NCBI GenBank assembly: GCA_902797685.1
Contig: CADBTQ010000041.1
Location: 1-34,882 of the forward strand
Direction of reading: 5' to 3'
DNA from: an uncultured Eubacteriales bacterium
Lineage (GTDB): Bacteria; Bacillota; Clostridia; Christensenellales; CAG-1252
Length of the DNA stretch: 34,882 nucleotides
Shown here: piece by piece, positions 6,514 through 14,522 of the stretch
Numbering within the stretch: position 1 is the first letter of the stretch
Layout: each line of letters starts with the position of its first letter
Notes under the pieces: model-generated
Database searches by the model: none
What the model saw: only the letters and a program-made list of their open reading frames with translations
What the model was told of the DNA's origin: nothing
Position numbers and translations under genes: made by a program

Positions 6514-8028
6514 ATGGATACTCAACTCAAACAAGCATTGGAAGTCTATCAACAGTCCTGCCGCCGCCAAAAGGCGTTTCAGTTGGCGTTTTATCTGGAA
6601 TCGTGGGACGCCGAGACCGAAGCGCCCGCCGTCTCTTGCGAAGCCCGCGCGGGGGCTGTGGAGACGTTGAGCGAAATGAGCTACGAACTTGCCACCGACC
6701 CCGCTCTCAAACAAGCGGTCAAGACCTTGTACGAGGGGCGCAAGGAGTTGTCCCCCACCCTCCGTCACGAGATCGAGCGGCAGCACAAGGAGATCGCCAA
6801 ATTGGAGCGCGTCCCCCAAGAGGAGTACGTCAAGTTTGCGGGGCTGATGGCGCGCGCCTACCCCAAGTACGTGGAAGCCAAACGCAACGACGACTGGTCC
6901 GCTTTCGAGCCGATATTGACCGAGATCGTGGCGTATTTGCGCCGATACGTCGTGTGGCGAGACGGAGACAAGCACGGCTACGATATCCTATTGGACGAGT
7001 TCGAGCCGGGGTACGGCATGGCGGAATACGACCGCTTTTTCGACTTGCTGCGCCAAAAATTGGTGCCGTTGGTCAAGAAGATCGCCGAGAAGGGCAACGC
7101 CGACTTGTGGAAGCCCACGGGCGAGTACAAAGTGGACAAGCAAAAGGATTTTTGCGAAAACTATATCCGCAAAGTCATGTGCTTCGACCCCAAAGAGACG
7201 GTCATCAAGGAGAGCGAACACCCCTTTACTTCGGGCTTTGGCAGACTGGACGTGCGTATCACCAACCACTACTACCCCCAAGACCCCGCCAGCGCCATCT
7301 TTTCGGCGATCCACGAGATGGGGCACGGTATGTACGAGCGCCAATGCGATCCCGCCCTTGACGACACCATGTCGGGCGGCGGCGCGTCGATGGCGATGCA
7401 CGAGAGCCAATCCCGCCTCTTTGAAAACATGGTAGGCAGAAGCTACGGCTTTTGGCAAAAGCACTATCCCAAACTGCAACGCACCTTCCGCAAGGAGTTG
7501 GGCGAAGTGAGCTTAGAAGATTGGTATCGCTACGTCAACAAAGCCGAGTTGTCCCTGATCCGCACCGAGGCGGACGAATTGACCTATCCATTGCACATCA
7601 TGGTGCGCTACGAGTTGGAAAAGGCGTTGTTCGACGGCTCGCTCGAAGTCAAAGACCTGCCCGCCGCTTGGAGAGCCAAATACAAAAAGTATTTGGGCGT
7701 GGACGTCCCCGGCGACCGCGAGGGGGTGCTGCAAGACGTGCATTGGGCGGGCGGCAGCTTCGGCTACTTCCCCACTTACGCCTTGGGCAGCGCCTACGCC
7801 GCGCAGATGGTACACGCCATGAAAGAGGATCTCGACTGGGACCAAGCGGTGAGCGCGTCCACACTTAAAGGAGTGGCGAGTTGGCTCAAAAAGAAGGTGC
7901 ACCGCTACGGCGCGTCCAAAGAGCCCAAGGATATCCTCTACCTCGCCACGGGAGAGGGATTCAATCCCGACTACTACGTGGAGTATTTGTTGGACAAGTA
8001 CAGCAAGCTGTACGGGATAGAGCGATAA
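6514..8028 (+). CDS. Thermostable-type carboxypeptidase, peptidase family M32
   Basis: 504 residues, the family length. M32 enzymes are cytoplasmic zinc carboxypeptidases that remove C-terminal residues from peptides. The zinc site HEMGH is at residues 267-271; downstream come the third ligand region HESQSRLFENMVGRS and the C-terminal DVHWAGGSFGYFPTYALG and YLATGEGFNPDYYVEYL blocks typical of the family. The ATG at 6514 follows AAGGAG at 8 bp; an in-frame extension upstream overlaps the promoter and is rejected. It is a single-gene unit. The stop codon is embedded in GCGATAAT, a linker-like sequence that opens the hairpin array downstream. Confidence 0.96.
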   Translation: MDTQLKQALEVYQQSCRRQKAFQLAFYLESWDAETEAPAVSCEARAGAVETLSEMSYELATDPALKQAVKTLYEGRKELSPTLRHEIERQHKEIAKLERVPQEEYVKFAGLMARAYPKYVEAKRNDDWSAFEPILTEIVAYLRRYVVWRDGDKHGYDILLDEFEPGYGMAEYDRFFDLLRQKLVPLVKKIAEKGNADLWKPTGEYKVDKQKDFCENYIRKVMCFDPKETVIKESEHPFTSGFGRLDVRITNHYYPQDPASAIFSAIHEMGHGMYERQCDPALDDTMSGGGASMAMHESQSRLFENMVGRSYGFWQKHYPKLQRTFRKELGEVSLEDWYRYVNKAELSLIRTEADELTYPLHIMVRYELEKALFDGSLEVKDLPAAWRAKYKKYLGVDVPGDREGVLQDVHWAGGSFGYFPTYALGSAYAAQMVHAMKEDLDWDQAVSASTLKGVASWLKKKVHRYGASKEPKDILYLATGEGFNPDYYVEYLLDKYSKLYGIER

Positions 8029-8460
8029 TCGCCTTGCGGCAAAGTGATATTTGCTCGCTATGCTCGCAAGTGATATTCTGCCCAAAGGCAGAGTGATATT
8101 CCGTCTCGAGGCGGAGTGATATTCGCTCCGCGAGTTGGCTACGCTTTGCTCCGCGTGGAAGGCTCCGATTTTGCGATGTGATGGTTTAGTATACTATACA
8201 CAATCGGTTGCCCCGAGTATGCGGCGTTTTCCGAAACGCCTAAGCGATATAAATCCCCAAGGGATTTGCGATATAACACAGCCTCCATATGATGGGGGCT
8301 GTGTTGCGATATATTCGGCAAGCCGAATGCGATATATTCCTACGGAATGTTGTGGAGGGGGGATTGATATCGTACGCATACGCTCCGGCGTATATATCGC
8401 ATGATACTCGGTATCGTATCTCGCATTTGCCAAGGCAGATATATCGCAAAAGCACCGAAA
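8022..8460. repeat. Array of short hairpins separated by GTGATATT / GCGATATA linkers
   Basis: A chain of small perfect or near-perfect palindromes of different sequence is joined by nearly invariant linkers. Examples of hairpins: CTGCC-CAAA-GGCAG (8078-8091), CCGTC-TCGA-GGCGG (8101-8114), AAATCCC-CAA-GGGATTT (8252-8268), AACACAGCC...GGCTGTGTT, ATTCGGC-AA-GCCGAAT and ATTCC-TAC-GGAAT. Linkers are GTGATATT before about 8125 and GCGATATA after 8240; past about 8390 the linker appears in reverse complement (TATATCGC). No protein-coding gene is credible here. Confidence 0.85.
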
Positions 8461-8534
8461 CAAAAGATTGGTGCCTTTACGTTAGCAAGTATTGAAAAAA
8501 ACCGCCGCAACCCGAGCAAGGTAAAAACCTGCGA

Positions 8535-8632
8535 GGATTTCACCCGAACAGCGTTCGGATTTAACCGGGGGAATCGCCGATTTCACCCATGCTTTGCATG
8601 GATTTCTCCCGCCGCAGGCGGATCTATGCAGC
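8535..8632. repeat. Short-hairpin array with GGATTTNNCCC-type linkers
   Basis: A second linker type alternates with palindromes: GGATTTCACCC, hairpin CGAAC-AGC-GTTCG, GGATTTAACC, a GGGGAATCGCC segment, GATTTCACCC, hairpin ATGC-TTT-GCAT, GGATTTCTCCC, hairpin CCGC-CGCAG-GCGG, GGATCTATGC. The same linker type reappears at the right end of the window. Confidence 0.7.
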
Positions 8633-8649
8633 TTCCACAACTTTCTTTG

Positions 8650-8750
8650 CAAAATGCAAAGAAAACATCACTATTGGCGCAAGCCAATAACATCATTTGG
8701 CAAAGCCAAACATCACGTCGGCTATGCCGACACATCATTGCAAAAGGGAG
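8650..8750. repeat. Short-hairpin array with ACATCA linkers
   Basis: Palindromes TTTGCAAAATGCAAA, ATTGGC-GCAA-GCCAAT, TTGGC-AAA-GCCAA and GTCGGC-TAT-GCCGAC are separated by ACATCAC or ACATCAT. The last unit runs into TTGCAAAAGGGAGCGG before the promoter of the next gene. Confidence 0.75.
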
Positions 8751-8783
8751 CGGTCGTTCCTCCCTTTTGCACAAAATTGGGTC

Positions 8784-8812
8784 TTGACGAACGCCCTATC
8801 CTATTTTATAAT
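8784..8812 (+). promoter_or_regulatory. Promoter of the two-gene membrane operon
   Basis: TTGACG (8784-8789), 17 bp, TATAAT (8807-8812). A small hairpin, GCAAAAC-TTTC-GTTTTGC, sits in the 5' leader between the promoter and the ribosome binding site. Confidence 0.85.
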
Positions 8813-8857
8813 GAGAGGAGCAAAACTTTCGTTTTGCAAAAAGTATAGGAGAGTTTT

Positions 8858-10432
8858 ATGAATACACGTGCGTTCCTCAAACTGAATCGCAAACAAAAAC
8901 TGTTTAGTGTTCTCAAAACGATCGCGTACTTTGCAGGCTACCCCATCTTTTTGCTTTTCGTCATCGCCGGCAGTGTGCAATTTATGCACTTTGAGGCGTT
9001 CGAGGGCACTTGGTTCATCGGTATCGGCATCGCACTGTTGCCATGGCTGTTGACCGCCATCCTGCAGATCGTATTCGCTCGTTTTTGCACTTCGCAGAAC
9101 ATCAAGACCATCGTCGTGACGGTCTTTGCCGTGGTATGTATGCTCGGCACGGGCGGTATCTTGGATCTGTATGGCGCCAAAACCGTGCAAAAACTCAACG
9201 AGCAATACGCCGAGACCACCGTGGAGATCCCCACCTACAAATATATGTTGGGTCACTACGTGTCTACGACCAAACACTTCGAGAGCGAGTTGGACGCCTT
9301 CCGCAAGGATCTGGAGTACTTCTGCCTGATCTACAACGTGGACCAAAAGGGCGAGATCAAAAATACGCGCAATACCGACGGCACCCCCTATACCTTAGGC
9401 AAGGACGGCATCCCCTACAATCCCAACGGCTTGGTGTACGAAGGTTGGATCTACTCGGCTGACTTTGCGTTGACCCAACTCATCACCTATTACGAACTCC
9501 AAGAAAAGATGCAAGCCAAACTCGGCTTGGATATCGAAGACGAGTACAAATCCAAGTTGGCGCAAGTGGAAGCGTCGGACGAATACGTCCAATACACCCA
9601 AACCAAAGAATATCAAGACGCTTACGGAGACGGCGGCACCGCCTACGAGCACATGCTCACGGTGGATCGTTTGGACGAGATGATCCCCGTAGTCGCCAAA
9701 TACCTCAAGTTCATCTTGCAACACAACGGCACCGTCGGTCCTTTGCTCGAATTGGTGGGCGTGGACGTGGAACCTTTGGACCAAGTGCAATCCACCCAAG
9801 ACCTGATCGACTTTGTCAACGACCTGTTGGCGGGTCCCGTCGGCGGACTTTTGCCCGACGATCTCAAGTCCACTTTGCAAGGATTTTTGGACGTGGACAA
9901 GATCGAGGAATTGCTGTATAGCATCAACTACTACTATTCGCCCACCGTGCGTCCTTCCTTTACCTTCTTCGGCACCGCCAAAGACGCGTTGGGACAGACG
10001 ATCGGCGAGTACACCCAGTTGGACGCCGACGGCAACGAGGTAGTGGTCTTTACGGCGAACGAGATGCGCGCCTTTGCGTTGGCTCGCTTCTACGCCAAGA
10101 TCCAAGGCGCGTTTATTGGCAGCGTGTTGGTGCCCAACCAAGACACGGGCATCGGCGCTATGACCAACGCGGACGGGCACATCGGTATGGTGACCATGAA
10201 CGATTCGGGCTACCCCGCCGAGTACGGTTTGACCCTTACCGAGATGAGACAACTCAAAGCCGAAAACGAGTATATCCCCCATCTGTACCCCGTGTTGGCG
10301 GCGCGCCGCTTCGTGTACACCTTTGCGGGCTTGGTGGCGTTGAGCATCATCCTGTTCTACCAATTCGTACGCCGCGAGGAGGACACCATCAAAGAGATGC
10401 GTGAACAAACTTTGGAAGGAGGTGCGCAATAA
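8858..10432 (+). CDS. Membrane protein of unknown function, first of a pair
   Basis: 524 residues; AGGAGAG precedes the ATG. I do not recognise a family. Three hydrophobic helices occupy about residues 20-100 (around YPIFLLFVIAGSVQF, FIGIGIALLPWLLTAILQIV and TIVVTVFAVVCMLG). A soluble region of about 380 residues follows, with many Tyr, Asp and Glu and no cysteine-rich or catalytic motif I can name. A C-terminal transmembrane helix (about 488-506, YTFAGLVALSIILFYQFV) ends in a charged cytoplasmic tail. With three helices before it the large region is probably outside. The gene overlaps the next by one base (TAATG), so the two are translationally coupled. The second protein has the same layout and a similar C-terminal end, which suggests a heteromeric complex. 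Confidence 0.85.
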   Translation: MNTRAFLKLNRKQKLFSVLKTIAYFAGYPIFLLFVIAGSVQFMHFEAFEGTWFIGIGIALLPWLLTAILQIVFARFCTSQNIKTIVVTVFAVVCMLGTGGILDLYGAKTVQKLNEQYAETTVEIPTYKYMLGHYVSTTKHFESELDAFRKDLEYFCLIYNVDQKGEIKNTRNTDGTPYTLGKDGIPYNPNGLVYEGWIYSADFALTQLITYYELQEKMQAKLGLDIEDEYKSKLAQVEASDEYVQYTQTKEYQDAYGDGGTAYEHMLTVDRLDEMIPVVAKYLKFILQHNGTVGPLLELVGVDVEPLDQVQSTQDLIDFVNDLLAGPVGGLLPDDLKSTLQGFLDVDKIEELLYSINYYYSPTVRPSFTFFGTAKDALGQTIGEYTQLDADGNEVVVFTANEMRAFALARFYAKIQGAFIGSVLVPNQDTGIGAMTNADGHIGMVTMNDSGYPAEYGLTLTEMRQLKAENEYIPHLYPVLAARRFVYTFAGLVALSIILFYQFVRREEDTIKEMREQTLEGGAQ

Positions 10433-11976
10433 TGAACGACAACGTGAAAAAGATTTTGTTGACTGTTGCCAAAGTGGCGCTGCACGTGTTGGGCATTCCT
10501 CTTTTGTTCGTGCTGGCGCTCGTGCTCAACCTTAAAGTGATCAAAGGAGGCATCAGCTACGGCGCCGCCGCCTTTGCCGCTCTCATCTTTACGGCGGTCA
10601 TCGCCCTCATCTACTACTTGGCGTACTTTTTGGTCCGCACCAAAAAGAAACGCTCCATTCGCAATCAACACCTCATCGTCGCCATCGTCATCGTGTGCAG
10701 TATGACCGGGCTGTGGATGGTGTTGGACGCCTTTATCCCCGAGCCGTTGGAGACGGCGACTTCGAGCACTTTGCGTTGGGAAGATCTGTCCGACAACTGG
10801 GAAGCCCGCGCCGAAGTCAACGAGGGCTTGCTCAAAGAGTACATCACCCTCAACTACAACTTGGGTCGTATCCCCATCGAGGGCAAGTCGCTTGACTCCT
10901 ATCTCAAAGAGGGAGTGCGCAACAAAGCCGTCGCCGACGTGATGAAAAAGGACTTTTTGTCCATCGACAACAACGGTTACGCCACCTTCGTGGGACCCAG
11001 CATCGACTACGCTCAATGCGACCGTATGTCCATCCCGGTTCTCCTACACCTGCTGCTTGACAAACGCCACTCCACCTCGACCGAAGGTCCCCGCCAGATC
11101 CCCATGCTGTACTATCGTTCGGCAGTGGAAGGGGATACGGGCGAATACATGATCCTGCGCGCGTCCTATAAGGTGGGCGGCATGCAATACCGCTACGCCG
11201 TGGTGGACGACGACCTCAACGTCATCGAAGATTTGAGCGAACTCAACGTGATCGTTCGCCGCAACGGCAAATTCGTGGCGCAACACAAAGAGTACGGTTC
11301 GGAAGGCGAGGAGATCACCGAGCAAGCTTGCGACACCCAAGCCCAAGCCGCCCTTTGGCTTGACGAGGAATACGCAGTCGGGGACGAATACTACTTTGTG
11401 GACTACCGCTTGGTGGAAGCCAACTGGGACGTGTTGGATATGCTCGGCACGCCCATGGAGATGAACGTGCTGTCCGAAGATTTGATGAACACCAACTTGG
11501 GCGACATTAACTCGCTATTGGCGTCGTTGGGCACCATCGGCAACGTGTTGCAGATGGATATGATCCCCGACACCCTCAACTTGGTGTCCATGATGATCGC
11601 CGAACCTCAAGTGCTGGGCTCCCCCATCTACATCGGCATCGACGTGGAGACGGGCAATTTGACCCTGACCCCCGCCAACAGTAGCCGCGGTACCTTGGAC
11701 TATATGCGCCAAGCTTGGTTGGACAACAACGGTCTGTTGTACATCGTGGTGGGCTTCTTCTCCACCCGCACCCTGTTCTACATCTACGCCCCCATCATGG
11801 CGATCATCGCCATCCTGCTCGGGATCGTGAGAGAGCGTGAAGCGCTGCTCAAGGGCAAAGCCCAAGAGGAGCAACCCGCCGAACCCCAAGAGGGAGATGG
11901 CGAGGAAGGCGCGGAAGGGGAAGGCGAAGCGCAAGCGGAAGCTTCGGTCAGCGAACTGGGCGAAGTGGACGTATAA
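10432..11976 (+). CDS. Membrane protein of unknown function, second of a pair
   Basis: 514 residues; the ATG overlaps the preceding stop by one base and GGAGG lies just upstream inside the first gene. The layout repeats its neighbour: three N-terminal hydrophobic helices (about residues 8-105), a large soluble region likely outside, and one C-terminal helix (about 440-460) ending in GIVRERE. Before that helix both proteins have a stretch with MRQ about 20-30 residues ahead of the membrane (TLDYMRQAWLDNNG here, LTLTEMRQLKAENE in the first), so they look like remote paralogues. The last 45 residues are strongly acidic and low complexity (repeated EGE, EAQAEA). A strong terminator follows. No function can be assigned. 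Confidence 0.85.
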   Translation: MNDNVKKILLTVAKVALHVLGIPLLFVLALVLNLKVIKGGISYGAAAFAALIFTAVIALIYYLAYFLVRTKKKRSIRNQHLIVAIVIVCSMTGLWMVLDAFIPEPLETATSSTLRWEDLSDNWEARAEVNEGLLKEYITLNYNLGRIPIEGKSLDSYLKEGVRNKAVADVMKKDFLSIDNNGYATFVGPSIDYAQCDRMSIPVLLHLLLDKRHSTSTEGPRQIPMLYYRSAVEGDTGEYMILRASYKVGGMQYRYAVVDDDLNVIEDLSELNVIVRRNGKFVAQHKEYGSEGEEITEQACDTQAQAALWLDEEYAVGDEYYFVDYRLVEANWDVLDMLGTPMEMNVLSEDLMNTNLGDINSLLASLGTIGNVLQMDMIPDTLNLVSMMIAEPQVLGSPIYIGIDVETGNLTLTPANSSRGTLDYMRQAWLDNNGLLYIVVGFFSTRTLFYIYAPIMAIIAILLGIVREREALLKGKAQEEQPAEPQEGDGEEGAEGEGEAQAEASVSELGEVDV

Positions 11977-11992
11977 ACCCGTTTTATCAACG

Positions 11993-12022
11993 ACGAGGTG
12001 GCAGGCGCCACCTCGTTTTTTT
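11993..12022 (+). terminator. Terminator of the two-gene membrane operon
   Basis: Perfect 10-bp stem ACGAGGTGGC / GCCACCTCGT with loop AGGC and a run of seven T. Confidence 0.95.
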
Positions 12023-12025
12023 AAC

Positions 12026-12052
12026 AAAAAAAACGCCTACCGAAGTAGGCGT
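12026..12052 (-). terminator. Terminator of asnS
   Basis: On the minus strand an 8-bp stem ACGCCTAC / GTAGGCGT with a TTCG tetraloop is followed by eight T. It is placed back to back with the terminator of the convergent operon. Confidence 0.95.
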
Positions 12053-12073
12053 ATTTTTGATTTGGATAGCGGT

Positions 12074-13447
12074 TTAACGCAAGGAGCCGACCGTGCGGGG
12101 GAACAGCAACACGTCGCGGATGTTGCTCATACCCGTCACGTACATCACCAATCGATCGAAGCCCAAACCGAAGCCGCCGTGGGGGCAGGAGCCGAAGCGA
12201 CGGAGATCGATGTAATCGCTGTACGCTTCCTCGGGCATGTTGCGCTCGCGCATAGCCGCCAGCAGTTTGCCCAGATCCGCTTCCCTCTCGCTGCCGCCAA
12301 TGATCTCGCCCACGCCGGGGACGAGCAGATCGGTCGCCGCCACGGTCTTGCCGTCCGCATTTTGCTTCATATAGAAGGACTTGATCGCCTTGGGATAGTT
12401 GATGACGAAGACGGGCTTGTTGAACACCTTTTCGGTGATATAGCGCTCGTGTTCGGTCTGCAAGTCGCAACCCCACTCGTGGGGATATTGGAACTCCACG
12501 TCCGCTTTGGCGAGCAGATCGATGGCATCGGTGTAGTCGAGGATGGCAAAGTCGTTTTGCACGATGTTGTTGAGTTTGTCGCGAAGTCCCGCTTCGAAGT
12601 GCTGCTCAAAGAACGCCAATTCGGCGGGGCAACGCTCCATCACGTCCTTGATGACGTACTTGATCATAGTTTCCGCCAACTCGATCACGTCGGGCAACTC
12701 GGCAAAGGCGACCTCGGGCTCGAGGTGCCAAAACTCCGCCAAGTGACGGGGGGTATTGCTCTTTTCGGCGCGGAAAGAGGGACCGAAGGTGTAGATCTTG
12801 CCCATCGCCATCGCCGCCATCTCCCCTTCCAACTGACCGCTGACCGACAGACCCGCTTTTTTGCCGAAGAAGTCGTTGGCGTAGTAGTCTTCCTCGTTGG
12901 TGTAGGGGGTAGCGAAGGGATGGGTGGTCACTCTGAACATCTCGCCCGCGCCCTCGCAATCGCTCCCGGTGATCAAAGGCGTATGGATATAACTAAACCC
13001 GCGCTCTTGGAAAAAGCGATGCAAAGCGCCCGCCAAGACAGAGCGCACGCGGAAGACCGCGTTGAAGGTATTGGTGCGCAATCTCAGTTGCGGAATGGTG
13101 CGCAGATACTCCATGGTGTGGCGTTTCTTTTGCAAAGGATATTCGGGAGGACACTCCCCAAGCACGGTCACTTGGGTGGCGTTGACTTCGACCCCGCCCT
13201 CTTTGACCACGGCGTCCACGACCTGCCCTTCCACCTTGAGGGCGGCGCCCATGCGCAAATAGTCGGACACGTCGCCTAAGGCGGCTTTGTCCAACACGAT
13301 CTGCAAATGCTCCAAACTCGTGCCGTCGTTGAGGGACACGAACGCGATGGTCTTGCTGTCTCTGGCGGCTCTGACCCAACCGCATACGGTCACTTGCTGC
13401 CCGTTATATTGTTTTGCCAAAATGTCTTTAATATCGATATGTTTCAT
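12074..13447 (-). CDS. asnS: Asparaginyl-tRNA synthetase
   Basis: 457 residues, normal for bacterial AsnRS, a class IIb cytoplasmic enzyme that charges tRNA-Asn with asparagine using ATP. The N-terminal OB-fold anticodon-binding domain covers about residues 15-100 (VTVCGWVRAARDSKTIAFV). The catalytic core shows RLRTNTFNAVFRVRS, GSDCEGAGEMFRV, motif 2 (SFRAEKSNTPRHLAEFWHLE) and motif 3 (GGFGLGFDRLVMYVTG). The GSDCEGAGE and HLEPE signatures favour AsnRS over AspRS. AAGGAGAGG precedes the ATG. It is a single-gene unit with its own promoter and terminator. Confidence 0.97.
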   Translation of the reverse strand: MKHIDIKDILAKQYNGQQVTVCGWVRAARDSKTIAFVSLNDGTSLEHLQIVLDKAALGDVSDYLRMGAALKVEGQVVDAVVKEGGVEVNATQVTVLGECPPEYPLQKKRHTMEYLRTIPQLRLRTNTFNAVFRVRSVLAGALHRFFQERGFSYIHTPLITGSDCEGAGEMFRVTTHPFATPYTNEEDYYANDFFGKKAGLSVSGQLEGEMAAMAMGKIYTFGPSFRAEKSNTPRHLAEFWHLEPEVAFAELPDVIELAETMIKYVIKDVMERCPAELAFFEQHFEAGLRDKLNNIVQNDFAILDYTDAIDLLAKADVEFQYPHEWGCDLQTEHERYITEKVFNKPVFVINYPKAIKSFYMKQNADGKTVAATDLLVPGVGEIIGGSEREADLGKLLAAMRERNMPEEAYSDYIDLRRFGSCPHGGFGLGFDRLVMYVTGMSNIRDVLLFPRTVGSLR

Positions 13448-13483
13448 ATCCTCTCCTTGGGGCTATTTGCCCGGATAGTTGCT

Positions 13484-13513
13484 ATTATAACACCGCCCGC
13501 CCCCTTTAAGCAA
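13484..13513 (-). promoter_or_regulatory. Promoter of asnS
   Basis: On the minus strand TTGCTT (13508-13513), 18 bp, TATAAT (13484-13489). Confidence 0.7.
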
Positions 13514-13534
13514 GCGTTTGACCCCCGCTTGTTG

Positions 13535-13564
13535 TTGACAAAGGGGGAAGGAAAATAATATAAT
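13535..13564 (+). promoter_or_regulatory. Promoter of the YbjN-like / serine dehydratase operon
   Basis: Perfect TTGACA (13535-13540), 18 bp, perfect TATAAT (13559-13564). The leader downstream holds two small hairpins, TCGAAC-GAA-GTTCGA and CCGCC-AAGG-GGCGG, before AAAGGAGAG and the ATG. Confidence 0.85.
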
Positions 13565-13630
13565 TGGAATTGGCAGATCGAACGAAGTTCGAGAGCCGCC
13601 AAGGGGCGGAGTCCCCCCAAAGGAGAGATC

Positions 13631-14053
13631 ATGAGCGATAATTTGACCTTGCGTAAGACGATAGAAGACTATCTTACCGCCAAAGGGTGCGTCGTCAAGG
13701 AAGCGGTCGTCGACGAGTTGCTTTGTTTGACCTCGGACGTCACCGTGGCGTCTCACCTCGCCCATCTGTACGTGTTTTGCGTGACGGGCAAGGACTTTAT
13801 CATCCGTTTGGACTTCGGCAAGGTGGAAGGGTTGGCGGAAGAGGTGCTGCGCAAAGTCAACGCCCTCAACAACTACCTCGCTCGTATGCGCGCCTTTATC
13901 ACCCCCAAGGGACACGTTTTGTTGGAATATTGGTTGGACGACGTGCGCAACGGACTCATCACCACCGCTTTCGAACATGGCGTGACCGAACTTAACGGCG
14001 GCAAGGTGCGCGACGCCTTGGACGCTTTGATCGCCACCTGCCATGAAGACTAA
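13631..14053 (+). CDS. Small protein of unknown function, YbjN-like
   Basis: 140 residues with an AAGGAGAG ribosome binding site. It has no signal peptide or membrane segment and should be cytoplasmic. The pattern of an N-terminal helix (TLRKTIEDYLTAKG), central strands (YVFCVTGKDFIIRLDFG) and VNALNNYLARMRAFITPKG followed by VLLEYWL resembles YbjN-type sensory or chaperone-fold domains, where an LN-x-x-N block precedes two strands; this is a structural impression, not a firm family match. It overlaps the next gene by 11 bases. No catalytic residues are evident. Confidence 0.75.
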   Translation: MSDNLTLRKTIEDYLTAKGCVVKEAVVDELLCLTSDVTVASHLAHLYVFCVTGKDFIIRLDFGKVEGLAEEVLRKVNALNNYLARMRAFITPKGHVLLEYWLDDVRNGLITTAFEHGVTELNGGKVRDALDALIATCHED

Positions 14054-14522
14054 GGCGGGTATCATCGAACGCTTTTTGGCGTCCAAAGAGGCGGTAGAGG
14101 GCAAGTTTGACGCTCTCGGCTGGGAAAAGCAGCGTATCAAAGGCGGCGTCAACTTTTATCTTCTTGCCACCTACGGTATCATGGAAGATATGGAGATGGA
14201 AGTCACCTTGGAAGACGGCGTCCTCGGGGTGCAACTGTTTATACCCTCGGTGCGGGCGGATCTGTTGCCCCAAGCGGACGCGCTCCTTGACGCGTTTGAC
14301 CGACTTCACTCCCCTTTGAGTATTCTTAAAGTAGAGGACGGCTATTTGGTGGGCGGGGGCTGCGAGTTTACCCCCGATCTTGCCGAGTTCGTCCCCCTGT
14401 GGCGAGCGTACGGCGATCCCGACGTCTACGAAATACTCTTGACTTTGTGTTCGCTGACCGACGCGCCCGACGAGAGCGCGTTCGAGCCCATGCCCGACGA
14501 CCCGTTTGAGGAATCTATATGA
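14043..14522 (+). CDS. Small acidic protein of unknown function
   Basis: 159 residues, no signal peptide or membrane helix, acidic C-terminus ([12 protein letters not shown]). It has alternating strand and helix stretches ([40 protein letters not shown] split around a loop), and may share the YbjN-like fold of the gene before it. It overlaps that gene by 11 bases and overlaps the serine dehydratase start by four (ATGA), so all three are translationally coupled. I cannot assign a function; the coupling suggests it is made in step with the dehydratase. Confidence 0.72.
   Translation: MKTKAGIIERFLASKEAVEGKFDALGWEKQRIKGGVNFYLLATYGIMEDMEMEVTLEDGVLGVQLFIPSVRADLLPQADALLDAFDRLHSPLSILKVEDGYLVGGGCEFTPDLAEFVPLWRAYGDPDVYEILLTLCSLTDAPDESAFEPMPDDPFEESI

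Noticed and set aside
8135-8850. Several frames of 60-130 codons in the hairpin region
   Set aside because: They read through palindromes on both strands, have no ribosome binding sites and show no protein-like composition.
9395-10429. 344-codon minus-strand frame opposite the first unknown membrane protein
   Set aside because: The plus-strand frame has promoter, ribosome binding site, signal for coupling and hydrophobic helices; the antisense frame has none.
11837-13279. 480-codon plus-strand frame opposite asnS
   Set aside because: It is the antisense shadow of a clear AsnRS gene, and it crosses two back-to-back terminators.
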